Source: Pseudoalteromonas sp. GCY
GTDB lineage: Bacteria; Pseudomonadota; Gammaproteobacteria; Enterobacterales; Alteromonadaceae
NCBI RefSeq assembly: GCF_016695175.1
Contig: NZ_CP068023.1
Coordinates: 2,061,501-2,125,500, forward strand
Length of the DNA stretch: 64,000 nt
Direction: 5' to 3'
Position 1 is the first letter of the stretch. Every line of letters starts with the position of its first letter. A program made the translations under genes and the position numbers. Positions 34,427 to 42,643 of this stretch are shown here, one piece after another. The notes beneath the pieces are model-generated. The model saw only the letters and a program-made list of their open reading frames with translations. It searched no databases and had not been told where the DNA came from.

Positions 34427-35202
34427 GCAAAGCACAGAAGACGCAAACAGCAAAGTGCTTTTCAAAAGCCGCGCAATCATACTCTCAACACGCCAACGTA
34501 CAAAAACAGGCCGCAGATGTACTCTTTTCACGTTTAACACAGCAAAATAGCGAGCTTGGTGCGGTGCGTATGTTTCCTAGGTTGCTCGATTTAGGATGCG
34601 GGCCACATGAAAACTTTCATAGATTAAACGCCTTCACGAATCATTATGTTGGAGCGGATCTTAGCTTGGCTATGTTGGCAAGCGCTGAAAATACGACAAA
34701 TAGTGTTTGCTGTGATATGGATAAACTCGCTATTCAGTCAAATTGTATCGATTTGATCTTTAGTAATTTTGCAATTCAGTGGTCTAATTCCCCGCAAGCG
34801 TTGTTTGCGCAATTGTATGAAGTACTAAAAAAAGAAGGACGAGTGTTGCTAAGCTCAGTGCTAGACGGCTCGTTAAACGAAATCGATAGCGCATGGCGAG
34901 CCATCGATCGGTGTGGCCATATCAATTCATTTTATTCGCTGTCTGCACTTAAATCTTTTGCTCTACAGGCCGGATTTGCTGTGACGTGGGCGGATGAAGC
35001 GTTATTGATTGATAGTTATGACACGCCATTAAAGGCGTTGCGCTCGGTAAAAAATATCGGTGCCAACGATGTAAAAACCGCTTCTCGCCGACAAGGTTTA
35101 TTAGGCAAGTCAGCCTACGCTCAGCTGCTGAGCAGCTACCCTGAGAGTGAAAATGGTTTTGATGTAAGTTATCAAGTCGGATTTTTGGAGTTAAGGAAAT
35201 GA
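34423..35202 (+). CDS. bioC: Malonyl-ACP O-methyltransferase
   Basis: 259 residues of class I SAM methyltransferase fold: LLDLGCGPHEN (motif I, about 56-66), VGADLSLAMLA and LIFSNFAIQWSNSP, typical of BioC. It methylates malonyl-ACP so that fatty-acid synthesis can build the pimeloyl chain. It overlaps both neighbours by 4 bases. The partner esterase BioH is not in this window. Confidence 0.92.
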   Translation: MSKAQKTQTAKCFSKAAQSYSQHANVQKQAADVLFSRLTQQNSELGAVRMFPRLLDLGCGPHENFHRLNAFTNHYVGADLSLAMLASAENTTNSVCCDMDKLAIQSNCIDLIFSNFAIQWSNSPQALFAQLYEVLKKEGRVLLSSVLDGSLNEIDSAWRAIDRCGHINSFYSLSALKSFALQAGFAVTWADEALLIDSYDTPLKALRSVKNIGANDVKTASRRQGLLGKSAYAQLLSSYPESENGFDVSYQVGFLELRK

Positions 35203-35894
35203 ATCAAGCATATTTTATAACTGGGACCGACACTGAAGTAGGTAAAACCTATATTTCTACTTTATTACTGAAACTGTTGGCCAAGCACGGCAAAAAGGCT
35301 TTTGGCTTTAAGCCGGTTGCGGCAGATGCTGAAGAGGCATTTGGTGAACTAGTGAACGTTGATGCTATCAGTTTGATGGAAGCTGCGACGGTGCACGGAA
35401 CTTACGAGCAAGTTAACCCATTTTGTTTTGCACCTCCAATTGCGCCGCATATTGCAGCAAAACAGGTAAATGTTGACATCACAGTCGATAAGCTACATGA
35501 GCACTATAGTGAAATCCAGCAACTGGGTGCTGAGTATATACTGTGTGAAGGTGCAGGTGGCTGGGCACTGCCCATTAACGACAATGAATATCTGTATGAT
35601 TGGGTCGCCAAAGCACAACTCCCCGTCATTTTAGTGGTTGGCATGAAGTTAGGCTGTTTGAATCACGCATTTTTAACGGCAGAATCTATCAAGCAAAAAG
35701 GACTGAATTTGGTGGGGTGGATAGCAAATCAGGTTGACCCTGAGATGTCTGTATTTGAAGAAAACCTTGAAAGTTTAAAGCTTCGTCTAGACTGTCCACT
35801 GCTTGCAACAGCGCCTTACAGTGAGAGCACGCCAAAGCTACAGCTTCGCTCTGCGTTACTAGAGTTGTTTGAGCTTAAATCAGGTACCAGTTAA
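35199..35894 (+). CDS. bioD: ATP-dependent dethiobiotin synthetase
   Basis: 231 residues. P-loop GTDTEVGKT (about 8-16), substrate lysine region GFKPVAA, EGAGGWALPI (about 115-124) and WIANQVDP. It closes the ureido ring of dethiobiotin from DAPA, CO2 and ATP. Last gene of the operon; a MITE-like palindrome begins 7 bases after the stop. Confidence 0.95.
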   Translation: MNQAYFITGTDTEVGKTYISTLLLKLLAKHGKKAFGFKPVAADAEEAFGELVNVDAISLMEAATVHGTYEQVNPFCFAPPIAPHIAAKQVNVDITVDKLHEHYSEIQQLGAEYILCEGAGGWALPINDNEYLYDWVAKAQLPVILVVGMKLGCLNHAFLTAESIKQKGLNLVGWIANQVDPEMSVFEENLESLKLRLDCPLLATAPYSESTPKLQLRSALLELFELKSGTS

Positions 35895-35901
35895 TATTAA
35901 A

Positions 35902-36100
35902 TAACCTGAACTCGGGATAACAATTTGTTCTCTAGCAGCTGTTATTCCTTACTACTGCGTTAAATTTGCTTGCAATAGGCCAGCTATTGACGCACAAATT
36001 TGCCTTGTATTAAGAAATAACTTCTGACTAGAGTGATATTACGCTTTTGAACTTAGTGATTTTAGTGGATTAACTAACTTCTTATCCCGAGTTCAGGTTA
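35902..36100. repeat. MITE-like 199-bp imperfect palindrome
   Basis: A perfect 19-bp terminal inverted repeat, TAACCTGAACTCGGGATAA (35902-35920), matches its complement at 36082-36100. Inside, about 52 bases around 35925-35978 are roughly 75 percent complementary to 35984-36035, giving a second hairpin. TAAATA flanks ACCTGAAC on the left and follows its partner on the right, a possible 6-bp target duplication. There is no ORF. It may serve as the bioD terminator. Confidence 0.75.
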
Positions 36101-36103
36101 AAT

Positions 36104-36134
36104 AAAGCGGCTTCTAAAAGTAGCAAGCCGCTTT
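36104..36134 (-). terminator. Terminator of the Calx-beta protein gene
   Basis: AAAGCGGCTT (36104-36113) pairs with AAGCCGCTTT (36125-36134). On the minus strand the stem is followed by TATTTAA. Confidence 0.65.
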
Positions 36135-36141
36135 GAGTCTG

Positions 36142-37647
36142 CTAGTTACAACCTTTTTGAATGGTTTGTGTTGTCACGCTGACCTCAAAGTCATTGTAAT
36201 CGTTATCGTTTTCATCTTCCCAACGTTGGTTGGTACCTGAGACTTGGTAGTTGGTTGATAGTGTACTGCTGTTACCATCAATAGCGAGCACATAGGTAAA
36301 GGATTGTCCTTGAAGGATGTCGTAGCTGCCGGCACTGCCGTATTCATCAAGCAATTTAATATACTGGCCATTTACTTTGATACCCCAGTCATTATTGAAT
36401 AATGAGTCTTCTCTGACGAACGCGTAATTGATCCGCGTGTAGTTGTCAGGCACACATGCGGTTTCATTGTCGAGTATATTTCCCGATAGGGTTTCATTGC
36501 CTGAGGTATTGCTCACGCCTGTTACGCTCAAAGAGAGTTCCCGATCGCCAGTGTACTCAGTATCGTCTATTGTTGCTATTTGAATGGTAGCAGTTGTGCT
36601 GCCCGCAGGTATTACCAATGAAGTAGATGGTGCCACGTAGTCATTTGATTGCGTTGTCACATCATTAACCGCTACTGAAAAGCTGACGTCCTGCTCGAAG
36701 GCTTTACTTAAGGTAATTTGATAGCTAAGGGTACTTCCTTCATAAACCGTGTTATCAATACTCGTTAACGTAAAAGACGGTGGCGAAGGAGGGGTTGGTG
36801 TGCCGCCGCAACCAGAAACTGTATAGCATGTGCTGCTGCCATTTGGGTTATATGCAAGGTCATTTACTCTTATTGGTAGTGTATTGATATAACAGGTGCC
36901 TCCTGTATCAGGGTTTAACTTATAAATCGCGCTTTTGTTGGTGTGTCCGGCGTCATTAATGATAACGCGACTGATAATAAGCTCTCCGTTACTATTAAGG
37001 CTTGCTCCTGTAACGGCTGTTAGGTCGTGATCAGATAATTTAGTCACAGAAAAGTCGTTGGTATTAACTTGGTAGACGGCTGCACTGGTGACTAGGATTA
37101 AGCGGCCATTATAAAACTCAAGATCGCCGCGGTATTTTCCAGCCAATGAGGGGAGATCCGAGAGTTTAGTCGCGTCGCCTGTGTTTTTATCTATGCTGTA
37201 AATAGAATCGTAACTCGTTCCAATGAGTCTATCGTTTGTGCTGTCATATGCCAATCCCACCAAATAAGCCGTTCTACCGACAATGGTATGAGAGGTTCCA
37301 TCAAAATATGCCAGTTGAATATAGCGATGTTTTTTACCTTCAATGGGAATATCCGCGTCAGCTGGTAAGTTTAGATGACTGGTATCAACTTTATAGTCGA
37401 TTGGCCTTGGTGCGGATGCATAGTACCAACGCGCACTGCTAGTATCATAGGCTAGTGCCGATGAACTAAAAGCAGCTAGGCTGTTGGCGCTGGCTTGTCC
37501 TGCACCTTCATCTAGGCCAAACAAAATACCAATATCGCCACGGCCAGCGTTAATACCAAAAACCTGACCTGGGCAACTATCTGCATAGGTGTATGTGGAA
37601 AATAATGTTGAGAGTAAACCAAGTGTTGTGAGTGATGCTTTTATCAT
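36142..37647 (-). CDS. Secreted protein with propeller-like and Calx-beta domains
   Basis: 501 residues with a signal peptide (MIKASLTTLGLLSTLFSTYTYA, then DSCPG). Residues about 25-280 form repeated short blades (LVGLAYDSTNDRLIGTSYDS, IYSIDKNTGDA, GRLILVTSAAVYQVN), like DUF6923-type beta-propellers. A proline-rich linker (TPTPPSPPS) leads to a Calx-beta domain (about 290-395: VYEGSTLSYQITLS, SNDYVAPSTSLVIPAG). A C-terminal DUF4114-like part with a DENDNDYNDFEV acidic stretch, probably calcium-binding, ends the protein. Expected outside the inner membrane in adhesion or matrix roles; no enzyme motif is seen. It has its own terminator. An inverted repeat (37706-37729) lies in its leader. Confidence 0.7.
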   Translation of the reverse strand: MIKASLTTLGLLSTLFSTYTYADSCPGQVFGINAGRGDIGILFGLDEGAGQASANSLAAFSSSALAYDTSSARWYYASAPRPIDYKVDTSHLNLPADADIPIEGKKHRYIQLAYFDGTSHTIVGRTAYLVGLAYDSTNDRLIGTSYDSIYSIDKNTGDATKLSDLPSLAGKYRGDLEFYNGRLILVTSAAVYQVNTNDFSVTKLSDHDLTAVTGASLNSNGELIISRVIINDAGHTNKSAIYKLNPDTGGTCYINTLPIRVNDLAYNPNGSSTCYTVSGCGGTPTPPSPPSFTLTSIDNTVYEGSTLSYQITLSKAFEQDVSFSVAVNDVTTQSNDYVAPSTSLVIPAGSTTATIQIATIDDTEYTGDRELSLSVTGVSNTSGNETLSGNILDNETACVPDNYTRINYAFVREDSLFNNDWGIKVNGQYIKLLDEYGSAGSYDILQGQSFTYVLAIDGNSSTLSTNYQVSGTNQRWEDENDNDYNDFEVSVTTQTIQKGCN

Positions 37648-37834
37648 AGCAGGAACCCTAAAAAGTTTACGTCCTGTAACTTAAAACAACACAAAGCAAT
37701 GTCTTCGCAATTGAGTCCAACTCAATGCGATGACTTAATCCTTTAAGGCGGGCGCTTCCATTATTGACTTTGCAATCTAGCGCTATAATTGATCATAATT
37801 TACACTTTTACAACAGTAAAATAATTAAAAAGTA

Positions 37835-38038
37835 CTAATTATTTAATTTTTGCCTATTTTTAAAGTTTGGCAATAATGACTCAACGATTTCTTTTGCTGA
37901 GATGGTATAGCGTACGCCAGAGAACATCACTGATGCGTTTTCATCGATCCCTGTAATGCCCGTTAAAGTCCAGCCTTCACCTCTTTCTGGGCAATAAACC
38001 TTTGTCGTTGGGGGAATAACGGTGAACTCTTGACTCAT
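37835..38038 (-). CDS. Small hypothetical protein
   Basis: About 67 residues from ATG 38038 (GGAG 8 bases before it; another ATG two codons upstream is too close to that site). It reads as a small beta-rich protein with two short strands (WTLTGITGI, SVMFSGVRYTIS) and a helical, basic end. Family not recognised; the single Cys-Pro-Glu-Arg-Gly stretch is not a metal site by itself. It is divergent from the GNAT gene with a gap under 100 bases. Confidence 0.5.
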   Translation of the reverse strand: MSQEFTVIPPTTKVYCPERGEGWTLTGITGIDENASVMFSGVRYTISAKEIVESLLPNFKNRQKLNN

Positions 38039-38136
38039 ATTCATTCTCCAAAAATGCTAAATTATCATAATATTGAAAGGTGTCTTTGCTGCTATAAGTG
38101 CTACCATTGCGGCAGACACTTAGACCTGAGCATTTT

Positions 38137-38616
38137 ATGGAATTTGAAACACCAAGGCTAGTCATCAGGCCTATAAGGCACAAAGATAATCCGCAGTTAT
38201 TAGCGCTACTTAATTTACCGCAGGTAAAAGCGTATAACGACTACGGCGACAACCTCACTGAAGTAGACCTTAAATGCATGATCCAAATGGATATTGAGCG
38301 TCAATATGAAAGTAGAGGTGGGCGTTTTTGCCTCGTGTGTAAAAGCACTAAAGCGGTGATTGGTTGCATTGGTTTCTATCACGAAGACGGAGATACTGAG
38401 GGCCTACATATTGGCTATGAATTACTGCCAGATTATTGGGGTAAAGGTGTGATGTTTGAAGCATTACGTTGTTTATTTTCAAACAAAAGTCAGATTGAGT
38501 TTGAGCTCAATGTGATTTTGGCGCATGTATCGGCTGATAATCACCGTTCATTAAACCTACTCAAGCGTTTAGGGTTTAGCGCTGTTGAAAGTAATCTGTA
38601 TAAGATTGAGTTATAA
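38137..38616 (+). CDS. GNAT-family N-acetyltransferase (RimJ/RimL-like)
   Basis: About 159 residues from ATG 38137; the frame opens earlier at GTG 38098, but LETPRL-type GNAT proteins start as here with MEFETPRLVIRPI. The GNAT core is visible: VIGCIGFY (strand beta4), IGYELLPDYWGKGVMFEAL (motif A, acetyl-CoA loop) and HVSADNHRSLNLLKRLGF. It resembles ribosomal-protein acetyltransferases and small-molecule acetylases. The substrate is unknown. Confidence 0.8.
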   Translation: MEFETPRLVIRPIRHKDNPQLLALLNLPQVKAYNDYGDNLTEVDLKCMIQMDIERQYESRGGRFCLVCKSTKAVIGCIGFYHEDGDTEGLHIGYELLPDYWGKGVMFEALRCLFSNKSQIEFELNVILAHVSADNHRSLNLLKRLGFSAVESNLYKIEL

Positions 38617-38640
38617 AAAAGGGCAACTTAATCGTTGCCC
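38615..38640 (-). terminator. Terminator of htpX
   Basis: GGGCAAC (38621-38627) pairs with GTTGCCC (38634-38640); the preceding A6 is the U-tract on the minus strand. Confidence 0.8.
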
Positions 38641-38660
38641 TAGTATGAATGTGAAAAGAG

Positions 38661-39521
38661 TTACGAAAGTGCTTTAATTCTTTCATCAAGTGGCGGGTGA
38701 GAAGCAAAGAAGTCAGCAATAGACTTACCTGAAGCAATACCAAAAGCCATCATTGAGCCTTCTAATTGCGATTCATGGTTGTGCTTCAAACGTTCTAGTG
38801 CTGAACGCATTTTTTGCGCACCGACTAAATCAGCCGCACCTTTATCGGCTGCGAATTCTCGTTTACGGCTAAAGTAAGCGACAACAACAGACGCCAAAAT
38901 ACCAAAGAGGATCTGGAATATCATATCAAAGATAAAATATGTCCAGCTTCCACCTGACTCTTCTTCATCGCTATTCAAGAAGTTGTCAACAATACCTGCC
39001 AATACTTTAGCGAAGAATATAACAAAGGTATTTACAACACCTTGGATCAAGGTAAGCGTAACCATGTCGCCATTTGCAACGTGCGACACTTCGTGCGCAA
39101 GAACTGCCTCTGCTTGATCCTGATCCATGTTGTGGAGTAGGCCAGTACTTACAGCAACTAAGCTGTTATTTTTACTCGGCCCGGTTGCAAACGCATTCAT
39201 TTCAGGGCTGTCGTAAATCGCAACTTCTGGCATTGCAATTCCTGCTTTTTTAGCTTGCTCTGCGACAGTAGAAACTAACCAATGTTCAGTTTCGTTTCGT
39301 GGTTGCTCAATAACATGGGCACCTGTAGATTTCTTTGCAATCCACTTAGACATGTAAAGAGAGATAAAAGAACCACCGAATCCAAATACGGCAGCAATAA
39401 CCATAATGCCTGTATAGCTTCGGCTAGAAATACCAAACACAGACATTAAGATAGATAATACAATTCCTAACACAAGCATCACTGCTAAGTTAGTGATAAG
39501 GAATAAGATGACGCGTTTCAT
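38661..39521 (-). CDS. htpX: Protease HtpX
   Basis: About 286 residues from the family start MKRVILFL (AGG 8 bases upstream); an ATG six codons earlier is possible. It is an integral membrane M48 metalloprotease: two N-terminal helices (about 4-25 and 33-53), the zinc motif HEVSH (about 140-144), two more helices (about 155-175 and 190-212) and the third ligand Glu in REFAADKGA (about 222). It degrades misfolded inner-membrane proteins together with FtsH and is usually under envelope-stress control. Monocistronic. Confidence 0.95.
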   Translation of the reverse strand: MKRVILFLITNLAVMLVLGIVLSILMSVFGISSRSYTGIMVIAAVFGFGGSFISLYMSKWIAKKSTGAHVIEQPRNETEHWLVSTVAEQAKKAGIAMPEVAIYDSPEMNAFATGPSKNNSLVAVSTGLLHNMDQDQAEAVLAHEVSHVANGDMVTLTLIQGVVNTFVIFFAKVLAGIVDNFLNSDEEESGGSWTYFIFDMIFQILFGILASVVVAYFSRKREFAADKGAADLVGAQKMRSALERLKHNHESQLEGSMMAFGIASGKSIADFFASHPPLDERIKALS

Positions 39522-39668
39522 TTTGACCTCGTTAGACAAAAATAAGGAACTAAGTAACTTTTCCCAAGCACTTGCTTATTACACTAGTCCTAGATGCTTT
39601 ATATGGTCAGAAGTTCAAAAGCACAAGTAAATTCGTATGAATATTCAAAAAAGAACACATCATACAAT

Positions 39669-40193
39669 TTATTGACTAACCAGTTTCAACTTCTGAGATA
39701 GGGAATGCAGCATTTGCTCAACAGAGCTATGCTCATTGCTTAACCCTTCTAATAAGGTCATAAAGTAGCAGTCCATCATAACGGTTGCTTTCAACTCATT
39801 GTATTCCTGCTCACTGAATAACAAGCGCTTGAACAAATTGAGTTGTCCCGTAAAGAATTCGCTATGCCAAATAATCCCACAAAGCAGCTCTTTACTGAAA
39901 TCTCTATTACTAAGATAAAAAGCAAATAAATACTTTGCATAGTGGCGTAACTTTAAGCTGGCACTATGCTGCTCATCTGATGTTTTCGCTTCATTAATTA
40001 GTTCATCTATTTGGTTATGCATTGCGACTTTGAGCATATCGAGCTTAGTGGGGAAGTGAGAGAAAACCGTTCCCGTCGCCACGTTTGCTGCTTGAGCAAT
40101 TTGCCGAGTAGTGGTGTTTTCAAAACCATTGTCTTGAAAAAGCTGCCAACTAGCACTGAGAATTTTATTGTACGTAATTTCTCTTTTTTTCAT
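39669..40193 (-). CDS. TetR/AcrR-family transcriptional regulator
   Basis: 174 residues. The N-terminal TetR HTH is clear (ILSASWQLFQDNGFENTTTR, then QIAQAANVATGTVFSHFPTK, about 11-50). The C-terminal ligand domain is divergent. ATG follows AAGGT. It is divergent from a 68-residue membrane protein gene, and the shared 129-base region holds two copies of a TGAGCG-type palindrome, the likely operators. Autoregulation and control of the small gene are inferred. The ligand is unknown. Confidence 0.85.
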   Translation of the reverse strand: MKKREITYNKILSASWQLFQDNGFENTTTRQIAQAANVATGTVFSHFPTKLDMLKVAMHNQIDELINEAKTSDEQHSASLKLRHYAKYLFAFYLSNRDFSKELLCGIIWHSEFFTGQLNLFKRLLFSEQEYNELKATVMMDCYFMTLLEGLSNEHSSVEQMLHSLSQKLKLVSQ

Positions 40194-40266
40194 ATGGTTA
40201 CCTTTTTATTTGCGAAGAGAGTGTAGCACAATTCCAGATTATTTAAGAGATAAAGTTTGCAAAAAA

Positions 40267-40300
40267 TGAGCGTGCTCATTATTATAATTGAGCGCGCTCA
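40267..40300. promoter_or_regulatory. Two palindromic operators around a -10 box
   Basis: TGAGCGTGCTCA (40267-40278) and the perfect palindrome TGAGCGCGCTCA (40289-40300) are 22 bases apart (two helical turns), with TATAAT (40283-40288) between them. They are the likely binding sites of the adjacent TetR regulator. Confidence 0.75.
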
Positions 40301-40322
40301 TTAAATTTCAATAGGAGTTGTT

Positions 40323-40529
40323 ATGCAATATTTGAGCTTATTCATCGGATACATTCTATTCATCCCTTTTATCTTTTTTTACAGCTATATTCTTGGCCCA
40401 GCTTTAAAAATGGTGCTGATCCCAGGTGGTTTGGCGGTATTATGCTTAATTATGGGTCCTAAAACGTTTTTCTCTCACTTTAAGCGTGCGAAAGCATTAA
40501 GTATTGAAGAATTGGTAGTGTCTAAATAA
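40323..40529 (+). CDS. Tiny membrane protein, divergent from TetR regulator
   Basis: 68 residues with two hydrophobic segments (about 4-27 and 31-47) and a basic/helical tail (SHFKRAKALSIEELVVSK). ATG follows AGGAG (40313-40317) by 5 bases, a strong site. No family recognised. Its position behind the TGAGCG operators suggests it is the main target of the TetR protein. Export or membrane-modulating functions are possible but unsupported. Confidence 0.65.
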   Translation: MQYLSLFIGYILFIPFIFFYSYILGPALKMVLIPGGLAVLCLIMGPKTFFSHFKRAKALSIEELVVSK

Positions 40530-40569
40530 CTCAGGGTGCCATCGCGTGATAATTGCAATAAGTTGATTC

Positions 40570-40598
40570 TTCGCATTAAAGACGAACTCAGGTATAAT
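40570..40598 (+). promoter_or_regulatory. Promoter of purEK
   Basis: TTCGCA (40570-40575), a 17-base spacer, TATAAT (40593-40598) and a GC-rich discriminator. The predicted start (about 40605) begins a hairpin, GCTAAGGT (40606-40613) with ACCTTAGC (40621-40628), at the very 5' end of the mRNA. Confidence 0.65.
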
Positions 40599-40661
40599 GC
40601 CCGCAGCTAAGGTGTGAAGGACCTTAGCCCTGTATCGTTCAAAATTAGTCGAGGAATTATT

Positions 40662-41144
40662 ATGACCGTTGGCATCATTATGGGCTCAAAATCAGACTGG
40701 CCTACAATGCAACATGCAGCTGAAATGTTAGATAAATTTGGTATTGATTATGAAACTAAAGTGGTTTCAGCTCACCGTACTCCACAGCTTTTAGCGGATT
40801 ATGCTTCGACAGCAGCAGAACGTGGGATCAAAGTTATCATTGCCGGTGCTGGCGGTGCTGCACACCTACCGGGTATGGCGGCGGCATTCACAAGCCTGCC
40901 TGTACTTGGCGTTCCAGTAAAATCAAAAACGCTTAATGGCGTGGATTCATTGCTTTCAATTTGCCAAATGCCTAAAGGTGTTGCGGTAGGTACGTTAGCG
41001 ATTGGTGACGCTGGTGCTGCAAACGCGGGTTTGCTAGCAGCTCAAATTTTAGGTTGTCAGCAGCCAGAGATTTTTGCAAAAGTAGAAGCGTTCAGAAAAG
41101 AACAAACAGAAACTGTACTAGCTAATCCAGATCCTGCGAAATAA
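40662..41144 (+). CDS. purE: N5-carboxyaminoimidazole ribonucleotide mutase
   Basis: 160 residues. [17 protein letters not shown] (His) and [11 protein letters not shown] are the PurE signatures. It converts N5-CAIR to CAIR in purine synthesis. ATG 40662 with GAGGA upstream is the family start; the longer frame from 40614 runs through the leader hairpin region. It is followed after 1 base by purK, its partner. Confidence 0.96.
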   Translation: MTVGIIMGSKSDWPTMQHAAEMLDKFGIDYETKVVSAHRTPQLLADYASTAAERGIKVIIAGAGGAAHLPGMAAAFTSLPVLGVPVKSKTLNGVDSLLSICQMPKGVAVGTLAIGDAGAANAGLLAAQILGCQQPEIFAKVEAFRKEQTETVLANPDPAK

Positions 41145-41145
41145 C

Positions 41146-42288
41146 ATGAATATTCTTGTTTTAGGGGCGGGACAATTAGCCCGTATGATGAGTTTATCCT
41201 CAACTCATCTTGATATAAAAGTGTTGGCTTATGATGTTGGCAGCCAAACGGTAATAAACCCCGTTACCTTTGCATCAACACCAGAGTCATTACAGCAAGC
41301 CATTGACAATGCTGATGCCATCACTGCCGAATTTGAACATATTCCACATGATGTTTTAGCGCTTTGCGAACAAAGCGGTAAGTTCTACCCTGGCGCAGAA
41401 GCAATAGCCACTGGCGGTGACCGCGCGAAAGAAAAAGCGCTGCTAGATAAAACATCTGTACCTTGTGCTCCTTTCAAAATCATTACGGATAAAACGCATT
41501 TTCTCACAGCGATTGATGAGTTAGGCATGCCTTTGGTCGTTAAAACCTGTCAGGCAGGCTATGATGGGAAAGGGCAATGGCGAGTAAAATCAGAGTCTGA
41601 AATAGATAGTACTTGGGCCGAAATGTCCGAGTTTTTGCAAGCAGGCACTGAAGCACAGCCTCACTCTATCGTTGCTGAAAAAATGATACCGTTTGACCGT
41701 GAGGTGTCGATTATTGGTGTGCGCGCCAAAAATGGCGAATGTAAAATCTATCCGTTGACTGAAAACCAGCATACCAATGGTGTACTGACCCTATCAATTG
41801 CTGGTAAAGAGAAAGCCAATATTCAAGCGGAAGACGCATTTTCGAAACTTGCGAATGCACTCGATTATGTTGGTGTACTTGCTATTGAGTTTTTCGATGT
41901 TGAAGGTCAATTATTGGTTAATGAAATAGCGCCTAGGGTACATAACTCAGGACATTGGTCTCAACAAGGTGCCCATGTGAGCCAGTTTGAAAACCATATT
42001 CGTGCCGTTGCCGGTTTACCGATTGGTGATACAAGACTGCTTCGCCCAACCGCGATGATTAATGTGTTAGGGCAAAGTCACATTCCATCGCAAGTTCTTG
42101 CTGTCTCGGGGGCAACCAGTCACTGGTATGGCAAAGATGCGAAACCGGGCAGAAAAATGGGGCATATCAATGTTTCAGCTGACTCACTTCATAAGTTAGG
42201 TGAAGCACTGGCAGAGCTTGCTGACATCTTGCCTGAAGCAGACTACCCTGGGGTCATGGAAACCGCTCAGCAATTAATTTTGAATTAA
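41146..42288 (+). CDS. purK: N5-carboxyaminoimidazole ribonucleotide synthase
   Basis: 380 residues of ATP-grasp fold: an N-terminal Rossmann part (LGAGQLARMM), the ATP-grasp core (about 100-275: VVKTCQAGYDGKGQW, EKMIPFDREVSIIG, VNEIAPRVHNSGHW) and a C-terminal domain. It makes N5-CAIR from AIR, ATP and bicarbonate. Cotranscribed with purE. Confidence 0.95.
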   Translation: MNILVLGAGQLARMMSLSSTHLDIKVLAYDVGSQTVINPVTFASTPESLQQAIDNADAITAEFEHIPHDVLALCEQSGKFYPGAEAIATGGDRAKEKALLDKTSVPCAPFKIITDKTHFLTAIDELGMPLVVKTCQAGYDGKGQWRVKSESEIDSTWAEMSEFLQAGTEAQPHSIVAEKMIPFDREVSIIGVRAKNGECKIYPLTENQHTNGVLTLSIAGKEKANIQAEDAFSKLANALDYVGVLAIEFFDVEGQLLVNEIAPRVHNSGHWSQQGAHVSQFENHIRAVAGLPIGDTRLLRPTAMINVLGQSHIPSQVLAVSGATSHWYGKDAKPGRKMGHINVSADSLHKLGEALAELADILPEADYPGVMETAQQLILN

Positions 42289-42433
42289 TACTACCGTTTG
42301 TAGCTAAAGAGGTCCATTGTCAACTAAAAACCTAAGCTTCTGATAATTATTGAGTTAGCTCATTCCTTATTGCAAAGCTCAGGGTAGATATAAAAAATTT
42401 ATTTTTTTACTGTTATTTTTGGAACTCTTTTCT
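42289..42433. other. Gap between purK and the structured RNA candidate
   Basis: AT-rich, no ORF or terminator recognised after purK. A TATAAA at 42389-42394 and TATTTT at 42412-42417 could be promoter elements, but neither has a convincing -35. Confidence 0.35.
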
Positions 42434-42550
42434 GATAGTGCGGTCTACTATTGTGAGGCGCGGATAGGCCTCATTTCATACTCGTTGTCCATCAACGACT
42501 ATGTGAGCGCAGAGAGTATTTGGCCAGCATCCCTATGCTGGCCTTTTTTT
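42434..42550 (+). ncRNA. Candidate structured small RNA or leader, four hairpins ending in a terminator
   Basis: Four consecutive hairpins are visible: ATAGT/ACTAT (42435-42439, 42447-42451), TGAGGC/GCCTCA (42454-42459, 42468-42473), CGTTG/CAACG (42483-42487, 42493-42497), and the terminator GGCCAGCAT/ATGCTGGCC (42522-42530, 42535-42543) followed by seven T. The unit is separate from purK by about 145 bases and ends 93 bases before the S9 peptidase start. I do not recognise a known riboswitch or sRNA family. A 63-codon frame crossing it looks spurious. Confidence 0.4.
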
Positions 42551-42643
42551 GTCCCGCCCATAGTGCTTTTAATCTTAAATCTGTCGATATTCCGCTGGCT
42601 TTCTGCTTAAATTAGCCAAATTTAACTATTATAAGAAAGTCAC

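Noticed and set aside
42419..42610. 63-codon plus-strand frame
   Set aside because: It runs through several hairpins and a terminator, has no ribosome site, and its composition is not protein-like.
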